Source of the DNA: Bacillota bacterium
GTDB taxonomy: Bacteria; Bacillota; UBA4882; UBA8346
DNA length: 64,000 nucleotides
Assembly (NCBI GenBank): GCA_023400055.1
Contig: JAEXFN010000052.1
Location: 23,382 to 87,381 of the forward strand
Direction of reading: 5' to 3'
A program made the translations under genes and the position numbers. Below, one piece after another: positions 24,633 to 34,203 of the stretch. The notes beneath the pieces are model-generated. The model had not been told where the DNA came from, did no database searches, and saw only the letters and a program-made list of their open reading frames with translations. Within the stretch, counting starts at the first letter, position 1. Each line of letters opens with the position of its first letter.

Positions 24633-26903
24633 GTGGACGAACTGGAACTGCAAACCGAGCGACAACGGTTGACGATGGTGCTGCGGGAGATCGGGGAGCA
24701 GCTGGAGCTGGGCCAAGGGAATCTCAAAGGGTCCCGCCAGGAACTTCGGGAAGCCTTAGACGCCTATTGGGAACGGTCCGCCGCCAATTCGTTGGATCAG
24801 GCGCAGCAGATCGAGGCGGTCGCCCGCCAGAAGAGCCTGACGGCGGCATCTTTTCAAAAACAGGCCCGCCTGGAACGGCTGGCCGATTCGCCATATTTCG
24901 GGCGGATCGATTTCCGGGAGGAACAGCCGAAACCGCGCCATGCTCCGGAAGCGGTGTACCTCGGGATCGCTTCCTTGATCGACCGCCAAAGCGGCGCTTA
25001 TCTGATTTACGACTGGCGCTCGCCCATCGCCGGGATGTTCTATGATTATGAGCCGGGACCGGCCAAGTATCTTTGCCCGGCCGGAACCATTCTGGGCGAG
25101 ATCACGCTCAAACGGCAGTATCAGATCAAGGACGGAAAGCTGTTGTCCTGCTTTGATACGGATTTGCAGATCGACGACGAGATCCTGCAGGAGATATTGA
25201 GCCGCAGCGCCGATTCGAAGATGCGGACCATCGTCAACAGCATTCAACGCGAACAAAACCGGATCATCCGCGACGAGACCCACCGGCTGCTGTTGGTCGA
25301 GGGTCCGGCCGGCAGCGGCAAAACCTCGGTGGCGCTGCACCGGGCGGCCTACCTACTCTACCTGGAACGGAACGCCATCACCGCCAAGAATATTCTGATC
25401 CTCTCCCCCAATCAGATCTTCAGCGATTATATCTCGGGAGTCTTGCCGGAGTTAGGCGAGGAGAACGTGCTGCAGACCACCTTTCGCGAGTATATTCTGG
25501 GTTTCCGGAAGGCCTTTCCACTGGCGGTCGAGGAGCGCGACAGCCAGTTGGAATACTTGCTGGCCGGTCCGGCCGCTCCGGAAGATCCCGCCTACCGGGG
25601 GCGCGCCGCCGCGGTCCGCTATAAGTCGTCGCCCCAATTCCGCCAGGCGCTCCGGAACTACCTGATCTTCCTGGAGACGGATCTGATCCGGGACTGCCCG
25701 ACCATCCGCTTCCGGGAGCAAACGATCATGAGCGCCGCCGAATGGCGGACCCTGTTTCAAAAAACCCTAGCGTACCTGCCGCCCACCGCTCGGCTGGCCC
25801 AGATCCAAAAACGAGTCCAGGTCCTGCTGCGGCCGCACCTCCACGAACTGCGCCGCGCCAAAGAAGCGGAGATCGCCGCCGGCGGCGAGGAAGTGAATGA
25901 GAAAACCATCAAGGCCCTGGCCCGGCTGGCCGCCCACCGCGAGCTCGGACCGTTGCTGGCTGAATTGGAACGCCGGACCACGCTGGTCCCCTACGAATGT
26001 TACCGCCGGCTCTTCGCGGAAGAGGGACTCTTGGAACGGCTGGCCCCGGGGAGCGAATTGCCGCAAGATTGGCCGGCCATCAGGGCGCAGACCCTGGAAT
26101 GGTTCGACCGCGGCTTCATCCCTTATGAAGATCTGCTGCCGCTCATCTTCTGCCAGGGCCATCTGGACGGCTTCCCGGTCCGGAACGGCATCCGCCACTT
26201 GATCATCGATGAAGCCCAGGACTATTCGGAATTGCAGTATGAGATCCTGAAACAGCTCTTTCCGGACGCCTCCTGGACGGTGCTGGGCGATCCCGCGCAG
26301 GCAATCCACCCTTTTTTCCAGACCGCCGCTTTCACGGCCATCCCCGGGATTCTGGGCGTATCCCAGTCGCTGGCCGTCCGGCTGCAGCGAAGCTACCGCT
26401 CCACCCGGGAGATCCAGTCTTTCTGCCAGAGTTTGCTGGTCGCGGCGGAAGCGGTGGAGCCGATCAACCGCCACGGCGACCGGCCGGAACTCTACCGTAC
26501 CCCGGCGGCGGCGCTTCCCGGGCTGATCCGGCAATGCGTCCGGAAGCTCCGGGACGAAGGCTGCCGGTCCATCGCGGTAATCTGCAAGACCGCCCGGGAG
26601 GCCGCATCCCTCCATGGGCTGCTCCCCGAAGCGAACGACCTGTTCCTGGTTACCCGGGAAGCCGCCGCGTTCCGCAGCGGCAGTCTGCTCCTGCCGATCT
26701 ATCTGGCGAAAGGGTTGGAGTTTGACGGGGTAATCATCCCCGACGCCGGCGCTGCCGTCTATAGCCCGGAACACCCGGGCGACCGCCAGCTTTTGTATAT
26801 TGCCTGTACCCGCGCTTTGCACCGTTTGATCCTCTGCCACAGCGGCGAGCTTTCTCCTTATCTGGCCTCAATCGACCGGGAGCTATACCAGGCAAGGATC
26901 TAA
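24633..26903 (+). CDS. helD: HelD-like UvrD/Rep-superfamily helicase (RNA polymerase recycling)
   Basis: A 756-residue SF1 helicase-like ATPase starting at GTG behind AAAGGAG. The N-terminal helical region (about 1-70) precedes the split ATPase: Walker A EGPAGSGKT near residue 225, Walker B LIIDEAQDYSELQ near 525, VLGDPAQAIHP, the QRSYRSTREIQ block and a C-terminal YIACTRALHRL motif. The N-terminal coiled coil and the inserted domain between Walker A and B are as in HelD, which pries stalled RNA polymerase off DNA. Length agrees with Bacillus HelD (about 770). It stands alone. Confidence 0.9.
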   Translation: MDELELQTERQRLTMVLREIGEQLELGQGNLKGSRQELREALDAYWERSAANSLDQAQQIEAVARQKSLTAASFQKQARLERLADSPYFGRIDFREEQPKPRHAPEAVYLGIASLIDRQSGAYLIYDWRSPIAGMFYDYEPGPAKYLCPAGTILGEITLKRQYQIKDGKLLSCFDTDLQIDDEILQEILSRSADSKMRTIVNSIQREQNRIIRDETHRLLLVEGPAGSGKTSVALHRAAYLLYLERNAITAKNILILSPNQIFSDYISGVLPELGEENVLQTTFREYILGFRKAFPLAVEERDSQLEYLLAGPAAPEDPAYRGRAAAVRYKSSPQFRQALRNYLIFLETDLIRDCPTIRFREQTIMSAAEWRTLFQKTLAYLPPTARLAQIQKRVQVLLRPHLHELRRAKEAEIAAGGEEVNEKTIKALARLAAHRELGPLLAELERRTTLVPYECYRRLFAEEGLLERLAPGSELPQDWPAIRAQTLEWFDRGFIPYEDLLPLIFCQGHLDGFPVRNGIRHLIIDEAQDYSELQYEILKQLFPDASWTVLGDPAQAIHPFFQTAAFTAIPGILGVSQSLAVRLQRSYRSTREIQSFCQSLLVAAEAVEPINRHGDRPELYRTPAAALPGLIRQCVRKLRDEGCRSIAVICKTAREAASLHGLLPEANDLFLVTREAAAFRSGSLLLPIYLAKGLEFDGVIIPDAGAAVYSPEHPGDRQLLYIACTRALHRLILCHSGELSPYLASIDRELYQARI

Positions 26904-27068
26904 TCTACCTGGTCTTTCGCCGGTTCAGGCCCTCCCCTTTTTCCGGTTTTCCCAAATTCCGGCCGGATTATTATTTTTTGGAACTTCTTTGGATTTCCGA
27001 CAGGGTTAACCAATTTTTTATTGAATCTTTACTTAACAAAAAATTAACCCCATCGCAAGGAGCATAAG

Positions 27069-28871
27069 ATGTCCCCCAAACTCAAGCAGGCCTTTTTCGG
27101 CTTCATTCGCGTCAAATTAATCAACTTGCGCATCGGCACCAAAATCATGCTGTTTTACCTATTGTTGCTGCTCCTTACCATCACCATCAGCAGCTTTCTA
27201 TACCAGGCCATCAATACCAGGATTATGTCGGAGAAGATCAGCGATGTTTCGGTCCAGACGCTCCGCTCGATCAACCTCAATATCAATTTGTTGGTGGACA
27301 CCGTCAATAACTACTCGAAAATGGTCCTGGCCAATGAAAACGTCCAGAATCTGTTGCGCACCCCCTATTCCTACCACGACATCCAGACCGAACGGACGGT
27401 AAACCGCTACCTGATCGAATTGACCGAGTCCTCGCCGCTGATTGAGGGAATCTATCTATTCCGGAACAATGGCGACAAATTCGGCGCCGATCGGGCGAGT
27501 CTCAAGGCGCTGCGCGTCCGGCAACTGCAAGACGCCTCCTGGTACCGGAAGGTGGTCCGCTTGCGGGGCGGCTATCTTTTGCGCCTTAATTCGGGCGGAG
27601 TGTTGCTCCCGGTCAAAGGGGCCAGCTTCGTCTCATTGATCCGGGTGGTCAACGACCTGAATACCCAACGTCCCATCGGCTTCATGCTCGTCAATATTCC
27701 GGGACGCTCCATCGTCAACTCGTTTGCGGAGATCAGCTCCAAGTACGATACCCGGATCGTTCTCCAGACCGAACGGGGTGAAGTGATCACCAACATCCAG
27801 GACTTGCCCGAACTAAACCTGGCCAAGCTTTTTAGCCACGCCGGCGGCCGCGATTACAATTCGATCACCCAGAAGATCAACGGCCGCAGTTATCTGGTTT
27901 CTTACCTGCGGAACAAGGCATACCACTGGAAGATCATCAGCATCATCCCCTTTGATGAGCTGGCTAAGGAATCGCAGTTATTATACTGGATTGCTTTTGT
28001 GTTCATCCTGATTAACGGCATCTTATTGTTCGCGGGAACCATTTTGATCTCGCGCTTCATCACCCACCCGATTCACCGGCTGTTAAAGTCGATGAAAGGC
28101 GTCGAGAAAGGGGTCTTTCAAAAGGTGACCATCAAAACCGGCAACGATGAGATCGGGGAACTCAAGGACGGTTATAACATGATGATCGAAGAGATCCAGA
28201 AGCTGATCAGCAAGATCGTTGTGGACCAGAAGATCAAGCGCAAGGCGGAGCTGGATATATTGCAAGCTCAGATCAAACCGCATTTTTTGTATAACACGTT
28301 CGATGCCATCAGCTCTTTGGCGCTGTCCGGCCGGAACCGCGAGGTCTATAGCCTCGTCAAAACCCTCGGCAGTTATTACCGGATCAGCCTGAACAAGGGC
28401 CGCGAGATCATCTCCATCGCCGAAGAACTGGAGATCGTCAAGAATTATCTGACGATCCAGAAGATCCGCTACCAGGATGCCTTCATCGCCCAGTTCGATA
28501 TCGACGAACGGGTCAACCCCTACCAGATTCCCAAGCTGATCCTGCAACCGCTAGTGGAAAATGCGTTATACCACGGCATTAAACCCACCGGCGAGCCCGG
28601 CGTGATTACGATCACCGCCCGTTATGCCAGCGACTGCCTGACGCTGACCGTGGCCGACGACGGAGTCGGAATGAGCGAAGCCCAAATCGCGGCGATTATG
28701 GAGAGTAAGCCCGGTGAACTCCCGGGCGGTTTCGGGTTGCGCGGCACCATCGAACGACTGCGGATCTTTTATAACACCGCCAATGTACTGCAGATCACCA
28801 GCGGGCCGGAAGGCGGCACCCAGCTGACCATCACTATTCCCCTGAAGGAGGATTCGCAAAATGTCGGATGA
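27069..28871 (+). CDS. YesM-like sensor histidine kinase, system 1
   Basis: A 600-residue membrane kinase of the LytS/YesM class. TM1 lies near 26-48, an extracellular sensor domain runs to about 300, TM2 is near 303-325, then a HAMP domain, the His kinase core with phospho-acceptor His405 in QIKPHFLYNTF, and an ATPase domain ending with GGFGLRGTIERL and a GGTQLTITIPL tail. It should sense a sugar or a binding protein outside the cell and phosphorylate the response regulator encoded next, which overlaps it by 11 bases. AAGGAG precedes the ATG. Confidence 0.95.
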   Translation: MSPKLKQAFFGFIRVKLINLRIGTKIMLFYLLLLLLTITISSFLYQAINTRIMSEKISDVSVQTLRSINLNINLLVDTVNNYSKMVLANENVQNLLRTPYSYHDIQTERTVNRYLIELTESSPLIEGIYLFRNNGDKFGADRASLKALRVRQLQDASWYRKVVRLRGGYLLRLNSGGVLLPVKGASFVSLIRVVNDLNTQRPIGFMLVNIPGRSIVNSFAEISSKYDTRIVLQTERGEVITNIQDLPELNLAKLFSHAGGRDYNSITQKINGRSYLVSYLRNKAYHWKIISIIPFDELAKESQLLYWIAFVFILINGILLFAGTILISRFITHPIHRLLKSMKGVEKGVFQKVTIKTGNDEIGELKDGYNMMIEEIQKLISKIVVDQKIKRKAELDILQAQIKPHFLYNTFDAISSLALSGRNREVYSLVKTLGSYYRISLNKGREIISIAEELEIVKNYLTIQKIRYQDAFIAQFDIDERVNPYQIPKLILQPLVENALYHGIKPTGEPGVITITARYASDCLTLTVADDGVGMSEAQIAAIMESKPGELPGGFGLRGTIERLRIFYNTANVLQITSGPEGGTQLTITIPLKEDSQNVG

Positions 28872-30486
28872 GCTCTTGAAAGTAATCATCGTGGATGATG
28901 AATATCTGGTCCGGGAATTATTGAAAAACTGCATTTCCTGGAAGCAATTTGGCATGACGATCGCCGGAGAGGCGTCTAGCTCCCAAGAGGCCCTGGAGAT
29001 GGTTGAGCGCGATGCACCGGATATTATCTTCACGGACATCTGCATGCCGTGCATGGACGGGCTGGAATTCAGCGCCCAGGTCATTGCCAGCCACCCCCAG
29101 TTAAAGGTGGTAATCCTGACCGGCCACGAGGAGTTCGAATATGCTCAGCGCAGCATCAAAGTGGGGGTAAGCGATTTCCTGCTCAAACCCATCAACGATG
29201 AGGAGATCGAAAAAGTGGCCGCCCGGTTGCAGGAGACCATTCGCAAGGAACGGACCGAACGGGACGAATATCAGCACCTGCGGCAGCATTTGGAAGAGAA
29301 TCTACCCTACCTCAGAGAGCGCTTCTACAATGAGCTGTTGATGAACCCGGCGCCGTTTGATGAGGCGGAACTCCGGAACAAACTGGTCTATTACGACATC
29401 GCGCTCAGCGGCGAACGTTTCCAAGTGGCGGTGCTGGAAAGCCTGGGCTCGGAAAACCCGGCCCATTCCTGGGAAGAGGAAGAACGGCTCTTATTGGCCA
29501 TGAAGAGCATGGAGCTAATCCGCCAGACTCTGGCCGATTATCCCGCCTGCCATTGTTTCTTTGACAACAACCAGCGGGTGGTGATCATCAACCCCGATGC
29601 CCGGTTGAACCTGGCCGAGACTTGTGAAACGATCAAGATGGTCGCCGCCAACTGCTTATCCGGTACCTTCTGCATCGGAATCGGCAGTGAGTACCCCGGC
29701 CTGAGCAACATTCGCCATTCCTATAAAGAAGCCTGTTCCGCGCTGCGTTACAAAGTGCTTTTCGGCAAGAACCAAGTGATTCATTACAGCGATCTCCATC
29801 TGGCTCAGGAATCGGAGTGGCATTTTCAAAATGAACAGTCCGACCTGTTTGAATTTTATCTCAAGGCCGGACTGGCGGACAAGGCCCAGGAACTGATCGA
29901 CGGCTTCTATCAGGAGGTCAGCCACTCCCGGAGCGCTTCCCTGGCTCCGATCCGGGTAATTGCCGCTAATATCGTTTCCTGGGTGCTGAATGTGCTTACC
30001 GAACAAGGGATCGGCTTGACCGATATTTTCCAAGACCAGTTCCAGCCGTACCAGGATGTCTTTATCATCGACACGCTGCCGGAGATGAAAGATTATTTGC
30101 GGCGCCTAACCCTACAGGCCGCCGATTCCATACACAACGCCCAGCGCCGGAAGCTAAACAAGGTCACCGCCAGTGTCCAGGAGTATCTGGTCAAAAACTA
30201 TGCCGACGGCGATCTCTCCCTGGCCAGCGCCGCCAAGGAGTTTTATCTGAATCCCAGCTATCTGAGCCGAATTTTCAAACAGGCTGCCGGCCAGTCGTTT
30301 GTGGAGTTTCTCACCAAAATCCGGATGGAAAAAGCCATCAAAATGTTGAAAGAGACCGATCTGAAAGTCTACCAGATCGCCGAACGGGTGGGGATCAAGG
30401 ACCCGCACTATTTCAGCATCTGTTTTAAAAAATACACCGGCATGTCGGTGCTCGATTTCCGCAAATCCAATGATAACGCGCGCTGA
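28861..30486 (+). CDS. YesN-like AraC-type response regulator, system 1
   Basis: A 541-residue regulator: receiver domain (acidic pocket VDDE near 11-14, phospho-acceptor Asp59 in FTDICMP), a long middle region, and a C-terminal AraC double helix-turn-helix (about 437-535, ending FSICFKKYTGMSVLDFRK). It overlaps the kinase gene, giving coupled translation. The expected target is the promoter of the binding-protein gene 180 bases downstream, where two dyads are visible. Confidence 0.95.
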   Translation: MSDELLKVIIVDDEYLVRELLKNCISWKQFGMTIAGEASSSQEALEMVERDAPDIIFTDICMPCMDGLEFSAQVIASHPQLKVVILTGHEEFEYAQRSIKVGVSDFLLKPINDEEIEKVAARLQETIRKERTERDEYQHLRQHLEENLPYLRERFYNELLMNPAPFDEAELRNKLVYYDIALSGERFQVAVLESLGSENPAHSWEEEERLLLAMKSMELIRQTLADYPACHCFFDNNQRVVIINPDARLNLAETCETIKMVAANCLSGTFCIGIGSEYPGLSNIRHSYKEACSALRYKVLFGKNQVIHYSDLHLAQESEWHFQNEQSDLFEFYLKAGLADKAQELIDGFYQEVSHSRSASLAPIRVIAANIVSWVLNVLTEQGIGLTDIFQDQFQPYQDVFIIDTLPEMKDYLRRLTLQAADSIHNAQRRKLNKVTASVQEYLVKNYADGDLSLASAAKEFYLNPSYLSRIFKQAAGQSFVEFLTKIRMEKAIKMLKETDLKVYQIAERVGIKDPHYFSICFKKYTGMSVLDFRKSNDNAR

Positions 30487-30558
30487 GAAGGCCGGGATGT
30501 AATTCTAGGGTGGCGTTACGACCCGGCGCGGCGTTCCGGATTCACCTAAAAATATTTA

Positions 30559-30575
30559 CCATTTTAGTAAAATGG
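30559..30575. promoter_or_regulatory. Perfect dyad upstream of binding-protein gene 1
   Basis: CCATTTTA and TAAAATGG around a central G. It lies 90 bases before the start codon, a fitting place for an activator such as the response regulator encoded directly upstream. Confidence 0.45.
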
Positions 30576-30620
30576 ATGAATTGTGACCCGCCCCGATTTC
30601 GATTAACATTTTCTTAATGG

Positions 30621-30642
30621 CAGGTTAGGGAATTGTAACCTG
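30621..30642. promoter_or_regulatory. Second dyad upstream of binding-protein gene 1
   Basis: CAGGTTA and TAACCTG separated by eight bases, ending nine bases before the ribosome-binding site. It may be an operator or an mRNA leader hairpin. Confidence 0.4.
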
Positions 30643-30664
30643 AAAACAAGAGGAGGTTTGTTTG

Positions 30665-31933
30665 ATGAAAAAGCACCTTATCAGGCTGCTCGGTATCTTC
30701 GCGATCCTTTCAGTGATTTCGTTCGCGTTGATCGCCGAAGCCGCCCCGAAGACCGTCACCCTCAAATTGTGGCATCTCTGGGCCGCCGATACCGAGTCCA
30801 ATAAGATCCCCATGCAAAGAGTGCTCGCGGCTTTCGAGAAATCCCACCCTAATATCAAAATCGAAGTGGACGCGGTCGAGAACCAAACCTATAAAACCAA
30901 GATCAAAACGGCCATCGCCGCCAACGAGGCCCCTGATATCTTCTTCACCTGGGGCGCTGGTTTCGCCCAACCGTTCGTCGAGTCCAAAAAGGTTTTAGCC
31001 TTGGACCCTTATCTCAAAGACGGTACCAAAAACCGCATTTTGAGCGGTACGTTGGCCAATTATACTTATGACGGTAAGATCTACGGTTTGCCGCTCTATA
31101 TGTGGGCCGGCGTGTTCTATGTCAATAAAGATTTGTTCGCCAAGAGCAATATCAAGATTCCCACGACCTATAAAGAAATGATGGACGCCGTCAAGGCCTT
31201 CCGCGCCAAAGGGATCACCCCCATCTCCGTCGGTGAGAAAGACCGTTGGTGCGGCATGTTCTTCCAAAACATCTTCGCGTTGCGGACCGGCGGCGTCAAA
31301 CTATGCACCGATGCTTTGGGCAAGAAAGCCTCGTTTGATCAACCGGCCTTCGTACAATCGGCGCAACTCCTGAGCGACCTGGTAAAGGCCAAAGCCTTCA
31401 ACGACGGTTGTCTGGGCCTGACCCATGACGAGGCTCAAGCGGTATTCCTCAACGGCCAGGTTCCAATGTACTACCAGGGCAGTTGGGAAGCAGGTACTTT
31501 TGAAAGAGACGGTTCGCCGGTCAAAGGCAAGATCGTCGCCATGAAATTCCCGGCGGTCGAAGGCGGCAAAGGTAGCCCCGATGAGTTCCTGGGCGGCGCC
31601 ATCGATACCTTCATGGTCAGCGCCAACACCAAGTATCCCAGAGAAGCGGCCACCGCTGTGAAATACATTTGCGAAAACATGTCGCGCGAAGCCTATCTGG
31701 CCGGCGGCAACCTCCCCACTTGGAAAGTGAATGTTGACAAATCCAGGATCAATCCGTTGCTGGCGCAGGTCGCCGATCTGACGAGAAGCGCCAAAGGCTA
31801 TGTCCTGGCTTGGGATACCTTCCTGATCGGTTCCGAGGCCGATACCCATCTGAATCTAGTCCAGGAGATCTTCGCCGGAATGACCACTCCGGAACAATTC
31901 GCCAAAGAGATGCAGAAACTGAATCAAAAGTAA
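30665..31933 (+). CDS. Sugar ABC transporter substrate-binding protein, system 1
   Basis: A 422-residue family-1 solute-binding protein (CUT1 type). A signal peptide (to about IAEAAPK) without a lipobox Cys means a soluble periplasmic protein, in keeping with a diderm envelope. The mature start TVTLKLWHLWAA and the blocks IAANEAPDIFFTWG, PLYMWAGVFYVNKDLF and MYYQGSWEAG are typical. ATG 30665 follows AGGAGG at eight bases. It should bind an oligosaccharide and deliver it to the two permeases downstream. Confidence 0.93.
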   Translation: MKKHLIRLLGIFAILSVISFALIAEAAPKTVTLKLWHLWAADTESNKIPMQRVLAAFEKSHPNIKIEVDAVENQTYKTKIKTAIAANEAPDIFFTWGAGFAQPFVESKKVLALDPYLKDGTKNRILSGTLANYTYDGKIYGLPLYMWAGVFYVNKDLFAKSNIKIPTTYKEMMDAVKAFRAKGITPISVGEKDRWCGMFFQNIFALRTGGVKLCTDALGKKASFDQPAFVQSAQLLSDLVKAKAFNDGCLGLTHDEAQAVFLNGQVPMYYQGSWEAGTFERDGSPVKGKIVAMKFPAVEGGKGSPDEFLGGAIDTFMVSANTKYPREAATAVKYICENMSREAYLAGGNLPTWKVNVDKSRINPLLAQVADLTRSAKGYVLAWDTFLIGSEADTHLNLVQEIFAGMTTPEQFAKEMQKLNQK

Positions 31934-31955
31934 GAATAGCGTAACTTCAACCTCC

Positions 31956-31992
31956 CTGTTCGTGATCGAGGGTTTCCCTCGGTCACGAACAG
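31956..31992 (+). terminator. Strong hairpin after binding-protein gene 1
   Basis: CTGTTCGTGA / TCACGAACAG with inner CGAGGG / CCCTCG, 20 bases after the stop, without a T run. It probably stabilises or partly ends the binding-protein mRNA, so that this subunit is made in excess. A second hairpin GCCAGC / GCTGGC followed by TTTTT lies at 32175-32207. Confidence 0.6.
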
Positions 31993-32242
31993 GCTATATG
32001 TTATTCATGAACCGTTTCAAGGCTGCTTTTTCCGCTCTCCCCTGCGACCTCGGGAAAGCAAATACCCGAATATTGACACTTTAATCTTAATCGAATCTCA
32101 AACCGCGTCCGTTGCCCCAGCGTTAAAAATGACCGAATTTTTTATCGCCCCGGCCTGAAGAATCATTGAAAAAAGCCAGCGAAAGACGCAGCTGGCCCGA
32201 AGCCTTTTTCTGTAATCATAGTTGTAGTCATAGCGTAAGGTA

Positions 32243-32290
32243 GTATATGCCGCAAGCTTAACGCGTCTCAAAAATCAGCGTGGCATATAC
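32243..32290 (+). promoter_or_regulatory. Inverted repeat touching the permease ribosome-binding site
   Basis: GTATATGCC and GGCATATAC, 30 bases apart; the right arm ends one base before GGGAGG of the first permease gene. It may be an operator or a leader hairpin controlling translation. The rest of the 368-base gap 31934-32301 holds only the two hairpins noted above. Confidence 0.4.
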
Positions 32291-32301
32291 GGGAGGAAAC
32301 G

Positions 32302-33189
32302 ATGGATAAATTCCTTGCCGATAAAAAGGCGATTTGTGTCTTTGTGTTACCGGCTTTTCTCATTTTTGCGATGATTGTGATCGCCCCAATCTTTCTCTCC
32401 AGTTATTACAGCACGTTGCGGTGGGACGGGTTTGGCCAAGCTACGTTCATTGGCCTCAAAAACTTTACCGATCTTTTTGTCAATACCGCCGATGGCTTCC
32501 CGAAATCGATCATTAATTCGTTTATTCTGGCGGCGCTCTCGGTCTTCGTGCAGTTACCGTTGGCGCTGTTTTTTGCTCTGGTCCTGGCCCGCGGGATCAA
32601 AGGGGAAGTCTTTTACCGGACTGTCTATTTCATTCCGGTGATCCTCTCCACCGTGGTCATCGGCCAATTGTGGATGAAGATTTACCATCCCTCGTTTGGC
32701 TTGCTCAATATCTTCCTGACCTCAGTAGGATTGAAATCGTGGACCCACGCCTGGCTGGGCTCGACGGACACTGCCTTGATCTCGGCTTTCGTCCCCAGCG
32801 TCTGGCAGTATATCGGCTACCACATGTTATTGATGTATGCCTCGGCCAAATCGGTTTCCGACGACATTTACGAAGCCGCCAAGATCGACGGCGCCTCCGA
32901 GGTAGCCATCGCCCGTCATATTACGATTCCCTTGATCATGCCCATGATCAAGATCTGTGTGATCTTCGCCGTAATCGGCTCGTTAAAATCGTTTGACTTG
33001 GTGTATATCCTCACCGGCGGCGGCCCCGTCCATGCCAGTGAGGTTCCCAGCACGCTGATGTTCAATACCATCTTCTTCAAATATATGTATGGCTACGGCA
33101 GCTCGATGGCGGTGTTTATCATCGCGGAATGTCTGCTACTGACGGTGACCATTCAGAAACTGTTTAAAACCGAAGAAACTATCAACTAG
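32302..33189 (+). CDS. Sugar ABC transporter permease (MalF/UgpA type), system 1
   Basis: A 295-residue inner-membrane permease with six predicted helices. The ATPase-contact EAA loop is EAAKIDGASEVAIARHITIP. It starts behind GGGAGG and ends 16 bases before the partner permease. No ATPase gene is present in the cluster, so a shared MsmX-like ATPase encoded elsewhere must drive it. Confidence 0.94.
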   Translation: MDKFLADKKAICVFVLPAFLIFAMIVIAPIFLSSYYSTLRWDGFGQATFIGLKNFTDLFVNTADGFPKSIINSFILAALSVFVQLPLALFFALVLARGIKGEVFYRTVYFIPVILSTVVIGQLWMKIYHPSFGLLNIFLTSVGLKSWTHAWLGSTDTALISAFVPSVWQYIGYHMLLMYASAKSVSDDIYEAAKIDGASEVAIARHITIPLIMPMIKICVIFAVIGSLKSFDLVYILTGGGPVHASEVPSTLMFNTIFFKYMYGYGSSMAVFIIAECLLLTVTIQKLFKTEETIN

Positions 33190-33205
33190 AAAGAGGGGAA
33201 CTGCT

Positions 33206-34102
33206 TTGACAATCAAAATGAATCGTCCATCGCCGAACGCCGGCTTTAACCTGAAGAAATGGGCCAAGCAATTCCGCGACGACCGGAAAATTTATTACTT
33301 GGTGACCTTCATTTTGGTCTTATTCACCATCATCCAACTTTATCCATTGGTTTGGCTGCTTTTATTTTCCTTAAAAGATAACATCGAGATCTTCGGGGGC
33401 AACGTCATCGGATTGCCGCACCGTTTTCTCTGGCAAAACTACAATCAAGCCCTATTCAGCGGCAAAGTGGGGTTATACTTTCTGAACAGCTGTATCGTGA
33501 CCGGCGCGACCATCATTATTTCCGGTCTGCTCAGCGCCATGGCCTCCTATGCCATCGCCCGGATGAAATGGAAGTTGAGCAAGGTTACGCTGACCGTTTT
33601 TTTATTGGGCTTGATGCTGCCGATTCACGCCGCGTTATTGCCATTATTCATCATCCTGCGCGACACGCATCTGCTCAATACTTACTGGGCCCTGATCATT
33701 CCCTATGTGGCCTTCGCCATGCCGATGGCCATCTTCGTATTCACCGGGTTTCTGCAGATGGTCCCGCGTGAACTCGAAGAATCGGCCTGCCTCGACGGGT
33801 GCAACATCTATCAGATCTTCTTCAAGATCGTGCTGCCCCTGATCAAACCGGCCGTGGCCACCGTCTCCATCTTCACCTACTTGTCGGCCTGGAATGAATT
33901 GATGTTTGCGGTCACCTTCATCAGCAAACAGGAGTTTCGCACCTTGACGGTAGGGATCATGTCCTTGGCCGGCCAATACACCACCGAGTGGGGGCCGATC
34001 GGCGCCGGACTGGTAGTAGCCACGCTGCCGACGATCGTGGTCTATTCGTTGATGAGTGATCAAGTCCAAAAAAGCCTGACGACCGGGGCGTTAAAGGGCT
34101 GA
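33206..34102 (+). CDS. Sugar ABC transporter permease (MalG/UgpE type), system 1
   Basis: A 298-residue six-helix permease with EAA loop ESACLDGCNIYQIFFKIVLP. The TTG at 33206 is preferred (GAGGGG upstream at eight bases); an ATG four codons later is possible. It completes a two-permease import channel with the preceding gene. A strong terminator follows, so the sugar system ends here and no hydrolase belongs to it. Confidence 0.94.
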   Translation: MTIKMNRPSPNAGFNLKKWAKQFRDDRKIYYLVTFILVLFTIIQLYPLVWLLLFSLKDNIEIFGGNVIGLPHRFLWQNYNQALFSGKVGLYFLNSCIVTGATIIISGLLSAMASYAIARMKWKLSKVTLTVFLLGLMLPIHAALLPLFIILRDTHLLNTYWALIIPYVAFAMPMAIFVFTGFLQMVPRELEESACLDGCNIYQIFFKIVLPLIKPAVATVSIFTYLSAWNELMFAVTFISKQEFRTLTVGIMSLAGQYTTEWGPIGAGLVVATLPTIVVYSLMSDQVQKSLTTGALKG

Positions 34103-34140
34103 AAAATTGATGATCTCAGCGTAAATTAGGTTTGTAAAGC

Positions 34141-34169
34141 AAAAAGCCAATCCCGCGATTGGCTTTTTT
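34141..34169 (+). terminator. Terminator of sugar system 1
   Basis: Perfect stem AAAAAGCCAATC / GATTGGCTTTTTT with a four-base loop. Confidence 0.9.
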
Positions 34170-34203
34170 GATTGGCTAAGTTAAGCTGGCCCATTTTTGA
34201 ACC

